Source: an uncultured Cohaesibacter sp.
GTDB taxonomy: Bacteria; Pseudomonadota; Alphaproteobacteria; Rhizobiales; Cohaesibacteraceae
Direction of reading: 5' to 3'
DNA: 64,000 nt
NCBI RefSeq assembly: GCF_963678225.1
Contig: NZ_OY782764.1
Location: forward strand, 3,415,001 to 3,479,000
Shown here piece by piece: positions 57,659-64,000 of this stretch. The notes below the pieces were generated by a model that had not been told where the DNA came from, did not search any database, and worked only from the letters and a program-made list of their open reading frames with translations. Made by a program: the position numbers and the translations under genes. The stretch's first letter is position 1; each line of letters starts with the position of its first letter.

Positions 57659-60600
57659 CTAGATCGTCTCACCTCGCTTGAATTTGATACCATAGAAGAT
57701 CGCAAAAAGCACAGGCACCACGATCAATGTCAGAACCGTCGCAGTTGCCAAACCGAACATGATGGTGACTGCAAGAGAATTGAAAAAGATGTCCGTGACC
57801 AGAGGAATAAGACCCAGAACTGTTGTCAGCGCCGCCATGGTCACTGGACGCAGGCGCGAAACGGCAGCTCGCGTTATTGCATCATGAATACTTATTTCGT
57901 CTTCTTCGTTTAATCGTTTGATCTCCTCAATCAGGACAATACCATTTTTCAGCAACATGCCCGAAAGGGATAGGAATCCGATAAGGGCGGTGAAGCTGAA
58001 AGGTAGATTGAAGATCAGGAGGCCGGCTGTTACCCCGATAATGGCAAGGGGTACCGTTAGCCACACCACAAGCGTCTGCTTGAATGAATTAAAGAGCATA
58101 ACCGTGATGGCAAACATGACCAGCACGCCTAATGGTACATTGGCAAAGACGGCGCTGGTTGCCTTGGATTGATTTTCATATTCGCCACCCCATGTCAGCT
58201 CATAGCCTTGCGGCATTTCAATCGCTTCCACCTTGCCACGCATGCGGTCAAACAGATCAAGGCTGGAGGTCTCCGAGTATGGATCTGCATCTGCCCACAC
58301 TTGAATGGTGCGCTTGCGGTTGCGGCGCATGACAAGCGGATCTTCCCAATCCAGATCGATTGAATGGACCACTTGATCGATGCTTACATATTTCTGCAGC
58401 ACCGAGCTGTAAACTTGAATATCCCCGAGCTGATCAACGCTGTTGCGTTCATTAAGCGGCGGGCGCAAGACAACGGGAAGGATATCCGATCCGTTGCGCA
58501 CCTGAGCAATGGGCAAGCCATGAACGTTCAACAGAATTGCACGGTCAATGTCCGCCTTGGTGATGCCCAGTCGGCGCGCTTCGGCTTCAGCGAATTGCGG
58601 CCGCAGAACCTTGGTGCGCTCTTGCCAGTCCTGCCGGATATTCACGGCGTCAGGATCAGAGCGATAGACATCGATGACTTTGCTTGCCAATGCACGCAAA
58701 ACACCAGGATCCGAGCCTGTTATGCGTGCCTCGATTTTCGACCCCGCTGCCGTACCCAGTTCAAAACGACCAGTTTTGACGAAGGCATAAGGGGCATTTT
58801 CCTTCAGGGTCTTGTCGACCCAACGGCGCAGATCGGGCAGCTCTTCGAAATTCTTCACCTCGATGATGAATTGGCCATAATTGGCATAGGTGCGTTCGGC
58901 CCTGTAGGTCAGCATGAAGCGCTCAGCGCCGCCACCAATGGTGGTCGTTACCTGTTTGATCTTGTCGTTCTTCTGCAAAATCCCTTCGAGCCGATCCATG
59001 TCGTCGATCGTGGCGCGGATATCCGACCCTTGCGGCAACCAGTAGTCCACCGTGAGCATGGGGAGTTTGGATGTAGGGAAGAAAGAATGGCCGACAAAGC
59101 CGAATCCGTAGATAGCAGCGGCCATGCAGCCAACCATGACCGCCATGGTGCCCCATCTCCAACGCAAGGATAGAAGGAGGAAGGATTTATAGATCTGGTA
59201 GATAAAGCCCTTGTAAGGATCAATCTCTTCGCGCTCACCACTCTCGTTGCTTTCTTGGCGAACCTTGGTCTCCGAAAACATGACGGACGCAAGGAACGGC
59301 GTCAGCGTCATGGCCAGAATCCAGGAGATGGTGAGAGATATCATCAGAACCCAGAAAAGCGAGCCGGCATATTCTCCCGTTTTATCTGGCGAAAGCCCGA
59401 TCGGGGCAAAGGCGACGATGGAAATAGCCGTGGCACCAAACAGGGGCCACACGGTTTGAGTGACGATGCGGTGAGCCGCTTTGACCTTGCTGAGGCCCTG
59501 CTTGAGCCCGACGAGAATGCCGTCTGTAATGACAATGGCATTATCTACCAGCATTCCGAGGGCGAGGATCATTGATCCAAGAGACACCCGATGCAAAGGC
59601 ATGCCGATCAGCTCCATCACCATCAGAGTGCCGCAGATAGTCAAGAGCAGAATCGCACTCATCAGAATGCCGGACCGCAATCCCATCGTCACAAGAAGAA
59701 CGACGATAACGATGACAATCGACATGCCCAGATTGATCAGGAAGTCATCAATGGATGTCGTCACCTGTTGTGGCTGGTTGTAGATCATATGAAGATCGAC
59801 ACCCAGAGGCTGGCTGTTTTCAAGCTCTTCAAGCCGTTTGGAAACATTGTCGCCAACCTCCGTCACATTTACCCCTTCGGCAAAGGAAATGCCGATCGTC
59901 ATGGCCGGACTGCCGTTGAAACGGTAGACATGAGACGGCGGGTCTGCATAATCGACTTTCACATCTGCAATGTCTGAGAGATAGACAACATCGTCTCCGG
60001 CCTGTCCCAGAAGGATGTCCTTCATTTGATCCACGGTGCTGTAATCTCCGGTCGAGCTGATGCGGATATACTCACTTCCGACCTTTATGCTGCCTGCATT
60101 GGTGACCACATTCTGGTTTTGTAACAGGGCCTGAAGTGAAGACACCGAGAGATTATGCGCAGCGAGCTTGGACCTGCTGATTTCAAGAATAATCTGCTTT
60201 TGCAAGCTACCGCCGATGACAACCTTGCCCACACCATCAACCAACACGAGCTCACGTCGCAGAAAGTCGACATAGTCGCTTAACTCCTGATGGCTATATC
60301 CATCGCCGGTCACGGCCATATAGATGCCATAGACATCGCCGAAATCATCGTTGATGACAGGGGGATAGGAGCCCGTCGGCAAGTCTGCGCTCATATCATT
60401 GATCTTGCGCCGCATTTCATCCCAGATCTGCTTTAGCGCGGCGTCCCGATATTTGTCTTTCATCTCAACGGTTACCTGGCTAAGGCCCGCAGATGAGATG
60501 GAAGTGATATGATCGACGTAAGGCAATTGTTGCAGGGCCGTTTCAATCGGCAGCGTTATTTCTTCTTCTACCTCATACGAAGATGCGCCTGGATAGGCAG

Positions 60601-60745
60601 TGGCAATAACAGCTTCCTTGATCGTGAATTCTGGGTCTTCAAGGCGCCCCAGATTCATATAGGCATAAACGCCCCCTGCGAGCAGCAGGATGGTCATCAT
60701 CCAGCTAACAACCTTATTCTTGATGGCGTAGTCTGTGAGTGTCAT
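57659..60745 (-). CDS. RND efflux transporter, inner-membrane permease
   Basis: This 1028-residue RND pump subunit of the AcrB-like class has twelve expected membrane helices and two large periplasmic loops. In helix 4 the proton-relay pair reads VDNAIV (Asp401-Asn402), where AcrB has Asp-Asp. The lysine of helix 10 is kept (LLKNGIVLIEE). It should work with the adaptor gene upstream and a TolC-like channel encoded elsewhere. The ATG at 60745 is chosen over one nine codons upstream. The drug range is unknown. The pair is likely repressed by the divergent TetR protein. Confidence 0.92.
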   Translation of the reverse strand: MTLTDYAIKNKVVSWMMTILLLAGGVYAYMNLGRLEDPEFTIKEAVIATAYPGASSYEVEEEITLPIETALQQLPYVDHITSISSAGLSQVTVEMKDKYRDAALKQIWDEMRRKINDMSADLPTGSYPPVINDDFGDVYGIYMAVTGDGYSHQELSDYVDFLRRELVLVDGVGKVVIGGSLQKQIILEISRSKLAAHNLSVSSLQALLQNQNVVTNAGSIKVGSEYIRISSTGDYSTVDQMKDILLGQAGDDVVYLSDIADVKVDYADPPSHVYRFNGSPAMTIGISFAEGVNVTEVGDNVSKRLEELENSQPLGVDLHMIYNQPQQVTTSIDDFLINLGMSIVIVIVVLLVTMGLRSGILMSAILLLTICGTLMVMELIGMPLHRVSLGSMILALGMLVDNAIVITDGILVGLKQGLSKVKAAHRIVTQTVWPLFGATAISIVAFAPIGLSPDKTGEYAGSLFWVLMISLTISWILAMTLTPFLASVMFSETKVRQESNESGEREEIDPYKGFIYQIYKSFLLLSLRWRWGTMAVMVGCMAAAIYGFGFVGHSFFPTSKLPMLTVDYWLPQGSDIRATIDDMDRLEGILQKNDKIKQVTTTIGGGAERFMLTYRAERTYANYGQFIIEVKNFEELPDLRRWVDKTLKENAPYAFVKTGRFELGTAAGSKIEARITGSDPGVLRALASKVIDVYRSDPDAVNIRQDWQERTKVLRPQFAEAEARRLGITKADIDRAILLNVHGLPIAQVRNGSDILPVVLRPPLNERNSVDQLGDIQVYSSVLQKYVSIDQVVHSIDLDWEDPLVMRRNRKRTIQVWADADPYSETSSLDLFDRMRGKVEAIEMPQGYELTWGGEYENQSKATSAVFANVPLGVLVMFAITVMLFNSFKQTLVVWLTVPLAIIGVTAGLLIFNLPFSFTALIGFLSLSGMLLKNGIVLIEEIKRLNEEDEISIHDAITRAAVSRLRPVTMAALTTVLGLIPLVTDIFFNSLAVTIMFGLATATVLTLIVVPVLFAIFYGIKFKRGETI

Positions 60746-60869
60746 TACTCTCGTCCTGCAAACAATGCGCATGTCGGGAAAGGGGCTTCCCTTCGCATTT
60801 GCACAAATTCGGCGTCAGCCTGAACGGGAGCATGCGGACACCCGTTCGCGTTTCGAAAAGGAGAGGGGC

Positions 60870-61967
60870 TTACAGCCCTCCTTCTTTCTTGAGTTTTCTA
60901 ACCTTCATACCCTCGGAGACATAGGAAACACCGATGGCTATGACGCGGTCTCCATCTTCAAGCCCTTCAGAGATGCGCAGTTGTCCATCCTGAATGCCAT
61001 AGACCTTGACCTCGGTCTTGTGGGCTTCGTTCTGATCGCTCAGCTTCCAGACCCAACGCTTACCATTTTCATCAAATACAGACTCGAGTGGAACCAGAAC
61101 GCCGCCATCATCACTATGGGACAGAAGGGTTGCCAGATTGAGACTTGCTGTTACGCTCATGCCGGGAAAAACGGTCAGGTCATCGGGGCGAGGCATGGTG
61201 ACTGTTACCTGATAGGAGCGGGTCACCGGATCAGGAATTGTATCAATTTGCTTGTAGGTCGCGGTAAAACTCTTGCCCGGAAGGGCGTCAAACGCAACCT
61301 GCAGCGTTGGCTTCACTTCGAGCTTGCGTGGGTTGAAACGCAAAAACAGCTTTTCAGGAACATTGAACTCGACATCGATATTCTTGGTGCTAAGAAACTG
61401 AGCGATCTGTGTGCCTGCCGCAATGGTTTGATAGCGCTCGACATAGGTCTTGGCGATAAGGCCATCGAAGGGAGCTTCAAGCCGGGTGTATTTCACGTTG
61501 TCCCGCGCAGCCTTGAGGGCAGAGCGGGTCGATTTGAAATTTGTCTCGGCAGAATCCAGAGTAGACTTGGCTACATGCTTCTGCTCGAAGAGTTTCTTTG
61601 TGCGCTCGAGATTGATTTTGGCCAGATCAAAAGCCGCCTGTCGTGAATCTACTACTGTCCGATAGGGCTCATCATCAAGCCGAGCTATAAGCTCACCCTT
61701 TTTCAGGGTCTGCCCAGCATGCACAGGAAAATCCTCGATCTGTCCGTCAACGCGAAAGGAAAGAATCGCCTTGCGCGAGGCCGTCGTCACACCGGGGAAT
61801 GACTTGGGTAGGCTAAGGGCAACACGCTGCGCTGTTGCAATCTTGGCCGGACGTGCAGAAGGATCTTCAGCGCCATTTTCATTGGCATCTGCAGAATTGA
61901 AGAAGGATTCATTGCATCCGGATAGCAAAAGAGCCATCAGGCCAATCAGCATGAAGTGTTTTGACAT
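60870..61967 (-). CDS. RND efflux periplasmic adaptor (membrane fusion protein)
   Basis: This 365-residue membrane fusion protein of the RND type is a lipoprotein with MLIGLMALLLSGC and Cys18, anchored in the inner membrane. The biotinyl-lipoyl halves are visible at IEDFPVHAGQTLKKGELIARLDD and YTRLEAPFDGLIAK, separated by a helical hairpin of about 70 residues. It precedes the permease by 124 bases in one operon and bridges it to an outer-membrane channel. Confidence 0.92.
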   Translation of the reverse strand: MSKHFMLIGLMALLLSGCNESFFNSADANENGAEDPSARPAKIATAQRVALSLPKSFPGVTTASRKAILSFRVDGQIEDFPVHAGQTLKKGELIARLDDEPYRTVVDSRQAAFDLAKINLERTKKLFEQKHVAKSTLDSAETNFKSTRSALKAARDNVKYTRLEAPFDGLIAKTYVERYQTIAAGTQIAQFLSTKNIDVEFNVPEKLFLRFNPRKLEVKPTLQVAFDALPGKSFTATYKQIDTIPDPVTRSYQVTVTMPRPDDLTVFPGMSVTASLNLATLLSHSDDGGVLVPLESVFDENGKRWVWKLSDQNEAHKTEVKVYGIQDGQLRISEGLEDGDRVIAIGVSYVSEGMKVRKLKKEGGL

Positions 61968-62034
61968 GAGCCGAACCGAGAAAGTGTGAATGGCAACTTA
62001 TTGCGCATTGATCGCGCGCGTTTGTTCGCTGTAA

Positions 62035-62063
62035 ACATACATACGTGTATGAATAAATGTAAA
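62035..62063 (-). promoter_or_regulatory. Promoter of the RND operon with AcrR-like operator
   Basis: On the minus strand TTTACA (62058-62063) and GTATGT (62035-62040) are spaced by 17 bases. The inverted repeat CATACA-TACG-TGTATG (62036-62051) spans the -10 and spacer, and the stretch ACATACATACGTG closely recalls the E. coli AcrR operator as I remember it. The divergent TetR protein is the expected binder. Confidence 0.6.
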
Positions 62064-62146
62064 GTAGAAATATTATGAGATACCTGCTATCTCCCCTGAG
62101 AAGGGAGGTAACATAATTAATATTCTATTGCTGGCGGACAAAGAGA

Positions 62147-62767
62147 GTGGCGAGAAAAACAAAAGCTGAAAAGGAAAAGACCTATCAGGCCCTGATAGAA
62201 TCGGCTGCCGAGTTGTTCCGGAGCCAAGGCTTCACTGCGACGACATTAAATGAAATAGCCGAGCGGGCAGGGGTGACGCGCGGGGCTTTCTACGGACATT
62301 TCTCGAGCAAGTCAGAAGTGATTCAGGCTATTTGGGAAGAGCAGGCATTGCCCTTTTTTGAGCCCATCAAGGACACCTTGCTCAATTTGCCCCAGGACAG
62401 ACCTGCCGAGGTATTCCGTCAACAGATCAATAGCTTGCTCGAGCTGTTCGAAGACAACAACATCGTTGGCCGCGCCTTCTTCATCATCATGCACAATATG
62501 GAGATATCGGATAAGGACAAGGAATTGGTCGAGTTTTTGTCTGATAAATATAAGCTCTATGAGCAGGTGCTGTGCTGTGCATATAAAAATCTGGGCGAAG
62601 CGGGAAAGCTGAAGCAAGGCATTAATCCCGACCATGCCGCCATGGGCTTTCTTTATATCCTCATTGGCATGATAAACATGGCACTATTGCCGTTTGGCGA
62701 CTTCGATTTTGAGCGGGATGGTTATCCGGTATTTGAACACTATCTCAATAGTGTTCTGAAGAAATAG
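62147..62767 (+). CDS. TetR/AcrR family transcriptional repressor
   Basis: This 206-residue regulator has an N-terminal helix-turn-helix with TTLNEIAERAGVTRGAFYGHFSSKSEVI (about 30-57), followed by a helical ligand domain of the AcrR-like (MAATS-type) class. It is divergent from an RND efflux operon, across 179 bases containing an AcrR-like operator, so it is most likely the repressor of that pump, released when a toxic compound binds. The start is a GTG at 62147 with an AAAGAGAG site. Confidence 0.9.
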   Translation: MARKTKAEKEKTYQALIESAAELFRSQGFTATTLNEIAERAGVTRGAFYGHFSSKSEVIQAIWEEQALPFFEPIKDTLLNLPQDRPAEVFRQQINSLLELFEDNNIVGRAFFIIMHNMEISDKDKELVEFLSDKYKLYEQVLCCAYKNLGEAGKLKQGINPDHAAMGFLYILIGMINMALLPFGDFDFERDGYPVFEHYLNSVLKK

Positions 62768-62958
62768 GGAACTTCATTCATTAGAATTTGTCATGAGAGA
62801 GACGGTGTGGTTTGACACTGCGCACAAATTGCTAATTCTTCAAATGATTGATCAATCGAGAGAAAATGCAAAAGCGATAGAAAGGCGTTCTTGCGCCAAG
62901 CGCGGAGGAAACTTTTCGAGGCTTATGTGGAAATGTCATTCTCATGACAAAATAGCCA

Positions 62959-62987
62959 TTGATTCAACACCTCATGATCTTTAAACA
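62959..62987 (+). promoter_or_regulatory. Candidate promoter of tRNA-Ser
   Basis: TTGATT (62959-62964) and TAAACA (62982-62987) are separated by 17 bases, just 7 bases upstream of the tRNA 5' end. Confidence 0.45.
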
Positions 62988-62994
62988 GGTCCGC

Positions 62995-63084
62995 GGAGAG
63001 GTGGCCGAGTGGCTGAAGGCGCGCCCCTGCTAAGGGCGTAGGCGGGTAACTGTCTCGAGGGTTCGAATCCCTTCCTCTCCGCCA
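62995..63084 (+). tRNA. tRNA-Ser (anticodon GCT)
   Basis: A 90-base gene with acceptor stem GGAGAGG / CCTCTCC, discriminator G and encoded CCA. The D-arm has GGCCGAGTGGCTGAAGGC. The anticodon stem CGCCC / GGGCG holds loop CTGCTAA (anticodon GCT). A long variable arm is typical of serine tRNAs, and the T-arm carries GGTTCGAATCC. tRNA genes are common integration targets, but no integrase or direct repeat is visible here. Confidence 0.96.
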
Positions 63085-63347
63085 TATATTCCAATTAAGT
63101 ATTGTGATTGACCTGTTCGCATGAATTGAGAGATTGCATATCTCCACTTTATTACACCGTCAATATATCTGCCTTTTCAGTTTTGATTGACTATCACTAA
63201 GCCCTCAATATAGCCGGTTTTTTCCTGGCTAAAATTCAGCTGAATGCGTTCCGGAACTGAGTATCCGCTTGAGATTCCATAATATGCTTCGTGTATTCGA
63301 TCAGAGAGCAATGCCAACTTGGCGCGCTTTCTCTTTAGATAATTTTG

Positions 63348-64000
63348 TCACACTTCCCGCACCATAGAAACAGACTTGATCATCGCCTGAAGCTGGTCTC
63401 CCGTCTTTAGGTTGAGGGAATGGAGGCTTTTGTTTGAGATGCGGGCTATGAGGGTCTGGCGGTCTAGATCTTCGCCTAGAGTGAGGAATATATTGGCCAT
63501 ATGGTTGCCGAAGGGCTGGATGGTTTCGATGGTAACGGTCGGGGTGTTGAGGATGGACGAAGATCCTTCGGACATGTGCCGGGAGAGGGCGACGTCGCTG
63601 GCCTCGATCCTGAGGCGGATGGGATGTCCAATCGGTCCTTTGACGCCGGGGATATAAAAGGGGAGCCCGGAGACCATGATAGTGCTGATGCCAAAGGAAT
63701 CGTCCCTTGCGATGAGGGTGCCGCCAAGGACGGAAGCAGCATCTGGCATGCGAGCCAGCGACAGATCTGGATTGGACAGGAGGGACTGCAGCGGTCCTGC
63801 GGCCTTGACCTGACCTTTTTCCATCAGAACCATCTGGTCGGCGAGGCGTTCCACTTCTCCAATGTCATGGCTGACATAGAGCATGGGGATCTTCAGCTCA
63901 TCATGCAGACGCTCCAGATAGGGCAGAATCTCGTTCTTGCTGAAGCGGTCGAGTGCGGCCATGGGCTCATCCATCAGCAGAATACTAGGGCAGGAGAGAA
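63348..64000 (-). CDS. modC: Molybdate ABC transporter ATP-binding protein ModC, C-terminal part (5' end outside window)
   Basis: The frame stays open to the right edge of the window, so the ATPase N-terminus with its Walker A motif is missing. Visible are the Walker B ILLMDEPMAALD, the switch His in YVSHDIGEVERLAD, and a C-terminal Mop/TOBE domain (LRIEASDVALS, then PFGNHMANIFLTLG and a second copy ending LKTGDQLQAMIKSVSM). The TOBE pair is typical of ModC, which powers molybdate uptake with ModA and ModB. Those genes would be to the right on the same strand. Confidence 0.85.
   Translation of the reverse strand, partial: LSCPSILLMDEPMAALDRFSKNEILPYLERLHDELKIPMLYVSHDIGEVERLADQMVLMEKGQVKAAGPLQSLLSNPDLSLARMPDAASVLGGTLIARDDSFGISTIMVSGLPFYIPGVKGPIGHPIRLRIEASDVALSRHMSEGSSSILNTPTVTIETIQPFGNHMANIFLTLGEDLDRQTLIARISNKSLHSLNLKTGDQLQAMIKSVSMVREV

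Noticed and set aside
62793-62984. 63-codon ORF between tetR and tRNA-Ser
   Set aside because: No ribosome-binding site, mixed composition, and it overlaps the tRNA promoter.
62995-63347. Mobile element integrated at tRNA-Ser
   Set aside because: No integrase gene or direct repeat of the tRNA 3' end is found within the window.

Overview
The window reads as ordinary chromosome from an alphaproteobacterium of the Hyphomicrobiales (Rhizobiales). The gene orders rpoZ-rsh-acpS-lepB-rnc-era-recO-parC, nrdR-ribD-ribE-ribH-nusB-thiL and bamE / cytochrome bc1 chaperone / yceD-plsX-fabH-ihfA-MerR are typical of that group. So are an LdtR-type MarR regulator beside an L,D-transpeptidase, DUF6163 and DUF2842 proteins, a leucyl/arginyl-tRNA-protein transferase and a magnesium-type HemB. 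A marine Cohaesibacter-like genus is my guess; the genus is not proven by anything I can compute here.

Layout. 1-3.8 kb: tail of a metal-type MerR regulator, YtoQ, an AzlC/AzlD amino-acid exporter, a class I glutamine amidotransferase and an M19 dipeptidase. 3.9-14.5 kb: an NYN protein, then a long plus-strand housekeeping block (rpoZ, rsh, acpS, lepB, rnc, era, recO, parC) with terminators after rpoZ, era and parC. 14.5-24.5 kb: mostly minus strand, with an EEP-family hydrolase, bpt, an SLC13/TrkA-C permease, an RDD protein, a soluble CZB chemoreceptor, threonine ammonia-lyase and hemB; one GNAT gene points the other way. 24.7-36.9 kb: a 3-hydroxyisobutyryl-CoA hydrolase-like gene, DUF6163, ldtR, an L,D-transpeptidase, glyA, then nrdR and the riboflavin genes with nusB and thiL. 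A FAD-dependent oxidoreductase is lodged inside the riboflavin run. 37-43.4 kb: bamE (minus strand) and the lipid/respiratory block ending in ihfA and a MerR regulator with a very long Pro/Gln-rich tail.

43.4-48.6 kb is the most accessory-looking part. It holds a 97-residue flagellar-rod-like orphan, a candidate 57-residue ORF between tRNA-Pro(GGG) and a strong terminator, and a small exopolysaccharide locus. That locus has a polyprenyl-phosphate sugar transferase and a Wza-like lipoprotein, divergent from a Wzz-type protein whose fused BY-kinase-like domain has lost its P-loop. 48.7-55.7 kb: DUF2842, ctaA, DUF6404, a methionine-biosynthesis run (enoyl-CoA hydratase, CoA-binding protein, O-acetylhomoserine sulfhydrylase), a WYL-like small protein and rplM-rpsI. 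55.8-64 kb: a ThrE exporter, a cluster of tandem hairpins, an RND efflux pair divergent from its probable TetR repressor with an AcrR-like operator between them, tRNA-Ser(GCT), and the 3' part of modC.

I see no CRISPR array, phage, transposase or obvious defence island. The best leads for something new are the P-loop-less BY-kinase-like protein, the orphan rod-like protein, the tRNA-Pro-linked small ORF and the hairpin cluster at about 57.5 kb. None of them amounts to a demonstrated new system.
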